A stretch of 12,903 nt of DNA from JAHELQ01 sp965603365 (GTDB taxonomy: Bacteria; Acidobacteriota; Aminicenantia; UBA2199): positions 1 to 12,903 of the forward strand of contig CBFDCR010000109.1 of NCBI GenBank assembly GCA_965603365.1. The letters run 5' to 3'. Position numbers and translations under genes: made by a program. This document shows, piece by piece, positions 6,316 through 12,623 of this stretch; position 1 is the first letter of the stretch; each line of letters begins with the position of its first letter. A model generated the notes under the pieces. The model was not told the origin of the DNA. It saw only the letters and a program-made list of their open reading frames with translations, and ran no database searches.

Positions 6316-9300
6316 TCAGGGCAACGACCTGGAGAGGCGGACGCCCAGAAGGTAGCGGCGGTAGCCGGGATCGACGAAGTAGCGAATCGCCGAACGGCAG
6401 AAGCGAGCAAAGTAGTACCAGCTACCGCCGCGCCTCACCCGGTCAGAGCCTCTATCGGGACCGGCGGGATCGTTAACCGGGCCAGGTGGATAACCGCCGG
6501 GCCGATCCCAGACCCACTCCCAGACATTGCCGTGCATGTCGTGCAGGCCCCAGGCATTGGGATCTTTTAAACCTACCGGCTGGGTTCCCAGGCCGGTATT
6601 ATCCGAATACCAGGCCATTTTGTCCAGGCCCGATTCCAGGTCGCCGTGGGCAAACACGGTGGTGGTACCGGCCCGGCAGGCGTACTCCCACTCCGCCTCG
6701 GTGGGCAGGCGAAAGCCGTTTGACTGCCGGTTCCAGTTCACCTCGTCTCCGTCGATCTCATACACCGGTTGAAGGCCCATCTTTTCGGACAGGCGGTTGC
6801 AAAAGTCAATGACATCCAGCCAGGAGACTCGTTCTACCGGCCGGTCGTCACCCTCGAACCGACTGGGATTTTTATCCATCACCGCCCGGTAGAGGGCCTG
6901 GGTGACCGGGACTGGGGCCAGCAGGAAGGGTCTGGTCAGGTGGACCCGGTGGACCGGTGGATCGTTGTCATCGCCCATGAGAAAGGAACCGGCGGGGATG
7001 GGTACCATGTCGATGTTGATGGGGGTTTTGCCGGGGAGCTTTAATTGTATCTTCTCCACCGGTGTCTGAGAGCGGACTGCCCGCACCTCCTGCTCGCGAT
7101 GGGCCTGCCAGAAGCGGCGCAGCCACTCTTGCTCCCCGGCCGCCTCCTCCCAGGACCGGCTGAGGCGCCGGAACTTTAACAGCAGTGTCAGTATCCCCTG
7201 TTGGGCTGCCGGGTCACGGCGGCCCGCCTTGAAATCTTCCAGGTACTCTTGCAGCCGGCGGTGAAAGGGCTGCCATACGGATTCGGTATGGGTGATCTCG
7301 TGGACAAAACGCAGGACATTGTCGCACAGACCGGCCAGCACGGTGAGCACGCCATCGGCATCCTCGGCGGTGAAATGGTGCAGCGGGGCAATGGGGATCA
7401 TCTGGCCGTTGTCGGCCGCCTCCCGCAAAAAGAAGGCGGACCAGGTGTAGGCCCTGGCCGACAGTTGGGGGTTTACATGGGACTGCTGCCCGGCCAGGTG
7501 GCTAAAGTCGGGGGGCAGCACCCCCAGTTGGGCGGTTAACTTAACCGCGGTAAAAAACTCGGCCAGCGAGCGGTGGGCCAGGCTGTAATCGCCGTCTTCG
7601 CTGCGGATCAACAGGGTGTTGCCCATCATGTCGTAGTGCCAGTGGTCCAGGCTTTTTTCCTCGGCCACTGCCGGGCCAAACAGGCGGCGCAGCCGCGCCG
7701 GGAAGGCCCGGTAATTGAGGCTCATCTGCTCGGTGGTGAGCATCTCAAAGGAGAGCTCACACATGAAAAAGAGCTTGTCGGCCAGGGAGGTAAAGGTGCG
7801 TTGGGCCTTTACATCCCGGTCCAGCTTGCGCCCCACCGCATAGAGATAGATACGCGACAGGTCGATAGGCTTTCCCGCCTCGATGTCAGGCAAGGCCTCC
7901 ACGATATACTCCATCATCACCGGTCGGCGGGCCAGGTCCCGCAGTTGTTCATGACCCATGATAAAATCCACGGTGGCCCCACCGGTGCGGAATGATAAGG
8001 CCCGGCGAACCTGGTCGTCGTCGAACTTTTCCAGTTCCAGCACCTCAAACTGCGGCGGCTCGGCGGTCAGCTTCCTGGTCGAGGCTTTGAGTTCGGCACT
8101 GAGCAGTGCCCGCCCCTCCTTTGCCTCGGGAAAGTGTTCGCTGCGGCAGGTGAGGATGGCTTTGGCCCCAGGCACCACTACCCGGGCCAATTCCCAGAAG
8201 TTGTTGATCATCTTCTGCCGGTCTACCCTGGCCGCCATTTCGTCGAAGCCGTCGAAGATCAGCAGCAGTTTTCCCAGGCGGTTCAACTGCTCGAAGGCGG
8301 AGTAGCCGGGCAGGGGGATCTCGTGGGTGCGGAAGAAAAAGTCGGAAAACAGCGATTCGCTGCTGACCGCTTTGGCATAGTCCCGCAGTTGCACCACCAA
8401 CGGCAGCCGGGGCCGTTCGACTCCCCTCTCCTTTGCCTTGAGGTACTTTTTCATCAACGTATAGGCGTAATGCAGGCTGAACCAGGTCTTGCCGGTGCCG
8501 AATTCCCCCAGGATGGAGATATGCTCCTTACAGGGATCGTCCAGCCAGCGGTCGATGTAGCCCTCGATCCAGCCATTGTCGGCAGCATAGCGGCTGCTGC
8601 CCACCTTCTCCTTGCTGTCGGGGTCAAATTCATCCTTTACCCCGGCTAAAGGGATGTACATCCGGTCGATGCCCTTCTCCCTGACCGTATCTTCCAGCCA
8701 TTTAAAGTAGCGGCTGAAATCGGCCTGTTCATCCAGCAGTTCGTCGAAGGTATAACAGAAGAGATTCTCCTCTTTGTCTGCCGCTTCACAGGCGGCCTGG
8801 CTCTTGCGGCGGGCGGCAATCAACCAGCCCTCGTCGGCCCGGCACTCCGCCGTCCCCCGGCCCAGCGTCTCTATATCCCGCTGCTCCGCCTGCCTGTCGA
8901 GGCAATGCACCAGGATGCGCTCCGGCCGCCGTCGGCCGGGGATGGTAATGACCCAGCGGGTAACATCGTCAATGCGAATTTCGGGGCCTTCGCTGCCGTA
9001 GCCCAGGGTACGGAACCACGCCTTTACCTGCTCTACCAGGCTGCCCTGGATCTTCTCCAGGTTCCGTTCCCGCACACCTTGCAGATCGAGTTGATACAAT
9101 GTTGCCAGGATCGCCTTGATGTCCTTCCCCATCTCCTTTTGCCGGTTGTCGTGGAGGACTTCGGCCGGGGTGCGGGTGCGCTCCACGATATCGTTAAACA
9201 GCAGGGTAAAGCGGGCAAACTCCAGGCGGGGGTTCCGTTTGGCATCTCGAAGCTTATCGCCGATCTTATTCCACTGGAGGAGCCATTCGGCTTCCCGGTG

Positions 9301-9624
9301 AAGCAGGGCGGGATCATTCTTTTCAAAGGCCTGGCGAAAGGCGGCCTGGATATCCACCTGGCGAAAGAAGTCGAGAACCGGCGCCGGTACCGTGTGCTCC
9401 ACGGCAAACTCCACCAATGTATAGGCGTACACATGCTCAAAAACCGGCATGGGGGCATGGGGTTTGATCCCGATCTTATCCAGGATCTTTACCACCTTCT
9501 CCTGGCGGGTTAAGGCTTTCCACCCCTTCCGGCCAGCCTGTTTCACGATCTCGGTAACCACATTGCCGACGATACTTTCTGCAACGCTCATGGGCCTGTC
9601 CTGTTTTTCGTCCTTAATAGACAT
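6316..9624 (-). CDS. NACHT NTPase with C-terminal FGE-like (DGR variable) domain
   Basis: An NLR-like protein of 1102 residues. Residues 1-190 are a helical region with no family I can name. Residues about 195-300 have an alpha/beta look ('VKAWFRTLGYGSEGPEIRI') and might be a degenerate nuclease-like fold (inference). The NACHT NTPase has Walker A GEFGTGKT at 373-380, Walker B 'LLLIFDGFDE' at 453-462 and 'LTCRSEHF' near 495, followed by a helical region ending 'YSLAHRSLAEFFTAVKLTA' near 680-698. Residues about 870-1102 are an FGE-sulfatase domain ('GFRLPTEAEWEYACRAGT', 'GLHDMHGNVWEWVWD', 'RRGGSW'). The cysteine pair expected at the FGE catalytic site is not evident, so the domain is probably a binding module. 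Starts at 9624 (inside repeat copy C's flank) and 9591 are both possible. Codons are richer in GC than those of the small neighbours, suggesting a separate origin. Confidence 0.9.
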   Translation of the reverse strand: MSIKDEKQDRPMSVAESIVGNVVTEIVKQAGRKGWKALTRQEKVVKILDKIGIKPHAPMPVFEHVYAYTLVEFAVEHTVPAPVLDFFRQVDIQAAFRQAFEKNDPALLHREAEWLLQWNKIGDKLRDAKRNPRLEFARFTLLFNDIVERTRTPAEVLHDNRQKEMGKDIKAILATLYQLDLQGVRERNLEKIQGSLVEQVKAWFRTLGYGSEGPEIRIDDVTRWVITIPGRRRPERILVHCLDRQAEQRDIETLGRGTAECRADEGWLIAARRKSQAACEAADKEENLFCYTFDELLDEQADFSRYFKWLEDTVREKGIDRMYIPLAGVKDEFDPDSKEKVGSSRYAADNGWIEGYIDRWLDDPCKEHISILGEFGTGKTWFSLHYAYTLMKKYLKAKERGVERPRLPLVVQLRDYAKAVSSESLFSDFFFRTHEIPLPGYSAFEQLNRLGKLLLIFDGFDEMAARVDRQKMINNFWELARVVVPGAKAILTCRSEHFPEAKEGRALLSAELKASTRKLTAEPPQFEVLELEKFDDDQVRRALSFRTGGATVDFIMGHEQLRDLARRPVMMEYIVEALPDIEAGKPIDLSRIYLYAVGRKLDRDVKAQRTFTSLADKLFFMCELSFEMLTTEQMSLNYRAFPARLRRLFGPAVAEEKSLDHWHYDMMGNTLLIRSEDGDYSLAHRSLAEFFTAVKLTAQLGVLPPDFSHLAGQQSHVNPQLSARAYTWSAFFLREAADNGQMIPIAPLHHFTAEDADGVLTVLAGLCDNVLRFVHEITHTESVWQPFHRRLQEYLEDFKAGRRDPAAQQGILTLLLKFRRLSRSWEEAAGEQEWLRRFWQAHREQEVRAVRSQTPVEKIQLKLPGKTPINIDMVPIPAGSFLMGDDNDPPVHRVHLTRPFLLAPVPVTQALYRAVMDKNPSRFEGDDRPVERVSWLDVIDFCNRLSEKMGLQPVYEIDGDEVNWNRQSNGFRLPTEAEWEYACRAGTTTVFAHGDLESGLDKMAWYSDNTGLGTQPVGLKDPNAWGLHDMHGNVWEWVWDRPGGYPPGPVNDPAGPDRGSDRVRRGGSWYYFARFCRSAIRYFVDPGYRRYLLGVRLSRSLP
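6349..6417 (-). other. Putative DGR variable region of the NACHT protein
   Basis: Encodes residues 1070-1092, between the fixed 'RRGGSW' and 'LGVRL' blocks. The spacing (three variable residues, a fixed CRSA block, one variable, R, four variable, P-G, then Y-R-R-Y-L) follows the known DGR target layout in which AAC/AAT codons of a template become NNC/NNT. Variable codons here are TAC, TAC, TTT, ATT, TAC, TTC, GTC, TAC, TAC and CTT. Directly 3' lies TCGTTGCCCTGAGC, identical in the TIR gene, a candidate for the initiation-of-homing segment. No template repeat is present in the window. Confidence 0.65.
9592..9619 (+). repeat. Interspersed repeat copy C, overlapping the NACHT gene start
   Basis: GGGCCTGTCCTGTTTTTCG then TCCTTAATA. 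On the minus strand it lies inside the first codons of the NACHT frame (residues 2-11, giving K-D-E-K-Q-D-R-P). Either the repeat has been recruited as coding sequence or the true start is the ATG at 9591, immediately after the repeat. Confidence 0.75.
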
Positions 9625-9636
9625 TGCCTCTGAAGT

Positions 9637-9855
9637 CTATTCGTTGAACAAAAACTCTCTTTTATCCAGTTCTTCGGAGTAAAAGGCATCTTCCTCTTTG
9701 GGTTCCCCATACAGTCCTTCGATATCTCGCATCTCTCTATCGGAAACAAATTTTAGCGTCTTATGAAATTGCTCCCAGCCGGACTCTTCAATCACTTCCC
9801 GCACCGCCTCTTTAATGATTTTTTTTAACTCTATCCGATCTAAAGCTAACTCCAT
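9637..9855 (-). CDS. Small antitoxin-like protein ahead of the NACHT gene
   Basis: A protein of 72 residues, 'MELALDRIELKKIIKEAVR' onward. The N-terminal half is an amphipathic helix and the middle reads 'FVSDREMRDIEGLYGEP'. This style is common in small antitoxins placed before RelE-type toxins, but I cannot name a family. The start at 9855 is chosen over an in-frame ATG at 9918 because a near-consensus promoter (9875-9903) lies inside the longer frame and AGAGG precedes the 9855 ATG. It ends 12 bases before the NACHT start, so the two are probably co-transcribed. No toxin gene follows; the NACHT gene occupies that place. Confidence 0.65.
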   Translation of the reverse strand: MELALDRIELKKIIKEAVREVIEESGWEQFHKTLKFVSDREMRDIEGLYGEPKEEDAFYSEELDKREFLFNE

Positions 9856-9874
9856 TGCAGCACCTCTGCTATTA

Positions 9875-9903
9875 ATAATAATTTCTTTACCACCATCTGT
9901 CAA
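9875..9903 (-). promoter_or_regulatory. Sigma70-type promoter for the 72-residue protein and NACHT gene
   Basis: Minus-strand TTGACA, an exact 17-base spacer, TATTAT. Predicted start of transcription is about 12 bases before the ATG at 9855, with AGAGG in between. This is the only clear promoter that would drive the NACHT gene. Confidence 0.7.
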
Positions 9904-9935
9904 GTCAAAAAAACCCATTCCTCCCCCTTTAGCAG

Positions 9936-9972
9936 AGTTTCCCCGGCCTGCCCCGTTTTACATTCCTTAATA
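9936..9972 (+). repeat. Interspersed repeat copy D
   Basis: AGTTTCCCCGGCCTG, then CCCCGTTTTACATTCCTTAA. The left extension GAGTTTCCCCGGCCTG is shared with copy G and the right extension CCTTAATA with copy C, so the full element is longer than the 18-base core. It lies between the toxin gene and the 72-residue gene. Confidence 0.75.
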
Positions 9973-9986
9973 TTTGCCTTATTCCT

Positions 9987-10235
9987 TCATTTGTAATGGT
10001 TTGTAAAGGCAATGATTTCTATCTCATTGTCACCCGTATAGATAAACAATGCCCTGTATTTGCGGTCTAACCTGAAAGAGTAGATCAGTCTATGCCTGGG
10101 TTCCAATAGTTCTACATGCAAAGAAGGATAGAAGGGGTCTTCTTCAAATAGTTTCCGGGCTTTTTCAAACCTGGCGCTCAGGTTGTGTTTTTTTAAATAT
10201 TTAACAAGGTCGCTTCTAAGGGGTTTGATTATCAT
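9987..10235 (-). CDS. RelE/ParE-superfamily toxin
   Basis: An 82-residue protein with the compact RelE/ParE pattern: helical N-terminus 'ARFEKARKLFEEDPFYPSL', then strands 'VELLEPRHRLIYSFRLDRK' and 'YRALFIYTGDNEIEIIAF', ending 'TNHYK'. Such proteins are ribosome-dependent mRNA nucleases (RelE-like) or gyrase inhibitors (ParE-like); the sequence alone does not decide which. It overlaps the upstream antitoxin gene by 20 bases, the normal order for type II pairs, and its own ribosome site is weak, which suggests coupled translation. Confidence 0.78.
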   Translation of the reverse strand: MIIKPLRSDLVKYLKKHNLSARFEKARKLFEEDPFYPSLHVELLEPRHRLIYSFRLDRKYRALFIYTGDNEIEIIAFTNHYK

Positions 10236-10464
10236 GGTATGGGGAGCTCTTTTTTAAGCCCATTTCAAGGTCCTTCAAGAAGCCCTCGGAATAACCCTCT
10301 GCCTTAAAATCGGCCATGATGTTTTTGATTTCATCTTTCTGGAACCTCTTGAAATATATTTCCCGTTCGATAATCGCACTCTTGATCCTCTCCAGGTCAG
10401 TGAAATCCATCGCCTTGATACTGCTGATTATATCTTCTGCCGAAACATTCACCGATATCTGCAT
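10216..10464 (-). CDS. Putative antitoxin partner of the RelE/ParE toxin
   Basis: An 82-residue helical protein ('AEDIISSIKAMDFTDLERI', 'IIEREIYFKRFQKDEIKNI'). The ATG at 10464 is preceded by GAGGAGG with a 7-base spacer and by a near-perfect promoter. Its position (upstream and overlapping the toxin) and size fit a type II antitoxin. The N-terminus does not match a named DNA-binding fold that I can recognise, so the call is mainly from context. Confidence 0.68.
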   Translation of the reverse strand: MQISVNVSAEDIISSIKAMDFTDLERIKSAIIEREIYFKRFQKDEIKNIMADFKAEGYSEGFLKDLEMGLKKSSPYHDNQTP

Positions 10465-10499
10465 GCAGCAACCTCCTCGATGCGCTTCATGACAAGATT

Positions 10500-10528
10500 A
10501 ATATAAACGAATCCCCTCCAAATGTCAA
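10500..10528 (-). promoter_or_regulatory. Sigma70-type promoter of the toxin-antitoxin operon
   Basis: TTGACA, a 17-base spacer, TATATT on the minus strand. Start of transcription is about 10493, giving a leader of about 30 bases to the ATG at 10464. Toxin-antitoxin operons are usually autorepressed, but no clear operator palindrome is visible here. Confidence 0.72.
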
Positions 10529-10558
10529 CAAACACCCCCCAAATGACGAAATAAAACC

Positions 10559-10585
10559 CTTCCCGGACTGTCCCGTTTTTCGTCC
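10559..10585 (+). repeat. Interspersed repeat copy E
   Basis: CTTCCCGGA then the exact 18-base core CTGTCCCGTTTTTCGTCC. It differs from copy A by one base in 27. It separates the 3' flank of the TIR gene from the toxin-antitoxin promoter. Confidence 0.85.
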
Positions 10586-10599
10586 AATTTGCTCGCGCT

Positions 10600-10671
10600 C
10601 CCCTCCACGCCGGGTTGAGGCACGGCCAAACGTCCAGGGCCGAGGGTACGAGAGGACACGCGGCCAAGAGC
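10600..10671 (-). other. Conserved 3' flank of the TIR-FGE gene
   Basis: Shares CCCCTCCACGCCGGG, a six-base gap, CACGGCCAA (plus-strand reading) and the stop-proximal CTTGG with the flank of the NACHT gene. The stretch between these anchors is longer here, with an insertion of roughly 20 bases, so the anchors are conserved while the middle is not. Confidence 0.55.
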
Positions 10672-11829
10672 TCAGGGCAACGACTTTGAGATGCGAAAGC
10701 CCAGAATGACCGGTTTGGAACCGGGTACGTAGTAGCTGCGAAACGCCGATCCACAAAATTGTGCATCGAAGAACAAGCTACCGCCGCGCATCACCCGGAA
10801 AGAGCCTGCAGCCGGTCCCGACGGGTTATCCATTGGCCCTGAAGGATAATCGCCGAACCAATCCCAGACCCACTCCCAGACATTGCCGATCATATCGTAA
10901 AGGCCGAATTCGTTGGGTTTCTTCTGGCCCACCCCGTGGGCGGAAGCGCCCGAATTCTCTTTATACCAGGCGATTTCATCGATGGGGCCGTAGCGGTCGC
11001 CGGTAGTTCCGGCCCGGCAGGCATACTCCCACTCTGCCTCGGTGGGCAGGCGGAAGCCGTTTTTATCTTTCAGCCATTCTACCTTCTTTCCATTTATTTT
11101 ATATGCCGGTTTCAGGCTCATTTTTTCAGACAATTGGTTGCAGAACGCCGCCGCCTCGAACCAGGACACCGTCTCCACCGGCCGGTCGTCACCCGCGAAC
11201 GTGCTGGGATTTTTACCCGTCACCTGCCGGTAGAGCAACTGGGTCACCGGGTACATATCCATCCAGAAATCTTTTACGGTGGCCTGAAATTGACCCGCAG
11301 TTTTGTAGCCCATCCGAAAGGTCCCGCCGGGGATTCGAACCAGTTGATTCTTTGTGCCCAGGAGGGGTCCCGGATCTTCGAGCCCGGTTTCAGCCTTTTT
11401 CCCCGGTTTTAATACCTGTAATATTTTAACCAGACCTTGTTTGTAAGAGGGGAACAGATCCACCCGGTGGAGGTCTTTCAACTCCTCGTCAATGGGTTGG
11501 CAATCATCGAGACGGGCAGGTATGAGGAATATCCTGGATTTAGGGAATTCGCCCAGTATGTCCAGGGCTTTTTTGAGTTCCTTCTGGACATAGCCCCTCT
11601 TCGACACCGACTGCGATGACAGCAGGGCCAAAAAATAGTCGCAACTCTTGATGGCGGTGCCGATCTCCAATTTCCAGTTATGGCCCGGCAGGAGAGCCTC
11701 ATCATCCAGCCAGGGGTCTACCCCATTTCTCTTTAAATCATGGAAGACCTGTTGGGCCATCGCCATGTCTTCCCTGGCATAACTGATAAATACCCGCACA
11801 ACATCCTCATCCGAAATTTCAGATTGCAT
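10672..11829 (-). CDS. TIR domain protein with C-terminal FGE-like (DGR variable) domain
   Basis: A 385-residue protein. Residues about 10-140 are a TIR domain: 'RVFISYAREDMAMAQQVFH', 'NGVDPWLDDEALLPGHNW', 'CDYFLALLSSQSVSKRGYV'. The glutamate of 'VQKELKKALD' (E84) is at the place of the NADase glutamate of catalytic TIR domains, so NAD cleavage or nucleotide signalling is plausible. After a short linker, residues about 160-385 are an FGE-sulfatase domain ('LVRIPGGTFRMG', 'GFRLPTEAEWEYACRAGT', 'GLYDMIGNVWEWVWD', 'VMRGGS'). As in the NACHT protein, the FGE catalytic cysteines are not evident. The FGE domains of the two genes are close at the DNA level. The ATG at 11829 lies 10 bases after a -10 box and has no Shine-Dalgarno, so the message may be nearly leaderless. 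Confidence 0.9.
   Translation of the reverse strand: MQSEISDEDVVRVFISYAREDMAMAQQVFHDLKRNGVDPWLDDEALLPGHNWKLEIGTAIKSCDYFLALLSSQSVSKRGYVQKELKKALDILGEFPKSRIFLIPARLDDCQPIDEELKDLHRVDLFPSYKQGLVKILQVLKPGKKAETGLEDPGPLLGTKNQLVRIPGGTFRMGYKTAGQFQATVKDFWMDMYPVTQLLYRQVTGKNPSTFAGDDRPVETVSWFEAAAFCNQLSEKMSLKPAYKINGKKVEWLKDKNGFRLPTEAEWEYACRAGTTGDRYGPIDEIAWYKENSGASAHGVGQKKPNEFGLYDMIGNVWEWVWDWFGDYPSGPMDNPSGPAAGSFRVMRGGSLFFDAQFCGSAFRSYYVPGSKPVILGFRISKSLP
10705..10773 (-). other. Putative DGR variable region of the TIR protein
   Basis: Encodes residues 353-375 between the fixed 'RGGS' and 'LGFR' blocks, aligned without gaps to the NACHT variable region. Variable codons are TTC, TTC, GAT, TTT, AGC, TAC, TAC, TCC, GTC and ATT. 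Each keeps the third base of its NACHT counterpart but differs in the first, second or both bases. Some other differences (for example CGT against GGA) do not fit adenine mutagenesis of one shared template, so the two may have used different templates or drifted. Confidence 0.65.
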
Positions 11830-11839
11830 TCAAATCTAA

Positions 11840-11868
11840 ATTTTACCGGAAACAACAATATATTTCAA
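11840..11868 (-). promoter_or_regulatory. Sigma70-type promoter for the TIR gene
   Basis: TTGAAA, a 17-base spacer, TAAAAT on the minus strand. Only 10 bases separate the -10 from the ATG at 11829, which predicts a leader of about 4 bases or less. Confidence 0.6.
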
Positions 11869-11907
11869 TTAAAAAAACGGCAAACGACCTGACCAATTTT
11901 CCCTCTT

Positions 11908-11928
11908 CCTTCCCGGCCCTTAATAAGT
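11908..11928 (+). repeat. Partial interspersed repeat (internally deleted copy)
   Basis: CCTTCCCGGCC joined directly to CTTAATAA. Left and right ends match the outer parts of copies A/B and C/D while the core is missing, as in an internal-deletion derivative. The match is short, so chance is possible. Confidence 0.35.
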
Positions 11929-11930
11929 GC

Positions 11931-12114
11931 TTAGATTTTTCTAAATCTGAATTTCTTTGAATTGATTACTGTAAAATGGTCCAGTAACTTTTCGGGGAAT
12001 CGTTGAATCAACTCTGCCACCCTAAATTGAAGTTCAGGCACTTTCGGAAAAGATGATTTCGTCCGAAGCCAGGTAGTCTGCGGCAAAGGCCTGGGCGGTG
12101 TAAACGCCAAATTG
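11931..12114 (-). pseudogene. Frameshifted coding remnant of unknown family
   Basis: On the minus strand, codons from 12114 downward read 'FGVYTAQAFAADYLASDEII', then a T4 run at 12048-12051. Dropping one T continues in the next frame as 'PKVPELQFRVAELIQRFPE', then 'KLLDHFTVINSKKF', to TAA at 11931-11933. Both halves look protein-like, and the joined reading has no start codon and a stop just upstream. This fits the 3' end of a gene cut off from its 5' part, possibly the truncated gene at 12127-12615. Family not recognised. The frameshift could also be a sequencing error. Confidence 0.4.
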
Positions 12115-12126
12115 TCAAAAACCGCC

Positions 12127-12615
12127 TCACATTATCGACGGAACTCCTCCCCGCCTGTCCCGTTTTACGGCCGCTATATGTGCAAAACAACCCAGTCCAT
12201 AATTATAACTCGGTTTAATCTCTTGAATTTCTCCTTTATTATTCTGCTTTACTGTTGCAGTATATTCAAATGATATTGAGGTAGGATGAATCAGCCTTGA
12301 AAATGCCATAAAGAATTGGAGCTTCTGATCCGCATCCCATCTATTTGTGTGACCACCTGGCGGCAATTCACGAACCACCGAATATAATTGATAATATTGC
12401 CGGCGATAATTAAAATTATAGCCTTTGGGCTCACAGGCCCGCATAATTTTATCAGCCCTCTCTTTTTCAATTTTTCCTATCCATACATCTGAAAATATAT
12501 TGATCCGATTTTCAACGGGCGGAAACTTGTCCCATAACTCCATTGAATCGTTACCAATCCCATCGCTGGGGAAAATAACAATATCAAATTTTTTATCCAT
12601 TTCTTTTGGCCTCAT
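12127..12615 (-). CDS. Hypothetical protein, 3' end probably truncated by a repeat
   Basis: A 162-residue frame (157 if it starts at the ATG at 12600, which has GAGG upstream). The sequence looks genuine: 'FDIVIFPSDGIGNDSMELW', 'INIFSDVWIGKIEKERADK', 'CEPKGYNFNYRRQYYQLYS', 'VVRELPPGGHTNRWDADQK', 'FSRLIHPTSISFEYTATVK'. I do not recognise the family. No signal peptide or membrane segment is seen. The last about 12 residues (K-R-D-R-R-G-G onward) are encoded by interspersed repeat copy F, so the natural C-terminus appears to have been lost. An extended -10 promoter lies immediately upstream. Confidence 0.55.
   Translation of the reverse strand: MRPKEMDKKFDIVIFPSDGIGNDSMELWDKFPPVENRINIFSDVWIGKIEKERADKIMRACEPKGYNFNYRRQYYQLYSVVRELPPGGHTNRWDADQKLQFFMAFSRLIHPTSISFEYTATVKQNNKGEIQEIKPSYNYGLGCFAHIAAVKRDRRGGVPSIM
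12145..12168 (+). repeat. Interspersed repeat copy F, inside a gene 3' end
   Basis: CTCCTCCCC then GCCTGTCCCGTTTTAC. It has the same GTTTTAC ending as copy D. It supplies the final codons of the truncated frame 12127-12615. Confidence 0.7.
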
Positions 12616-12623
12616 TTATATCA

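Noticed and set aside
8134..8649. 171-codon plus-strand frame inside the NACHT gene.
   Set aside because: An antisense shadow of the Walker A/B region of the NACHT gene, caused by GC-rich third positions.
11325..11345. Minus-strand GGTTCGAATCCCC looks like a tRNA T-arm.
   Set aside because: It is codons for V-R-I-P-G in the TIR gene's FGE domain, and no other cloverleaf arms are nearby.
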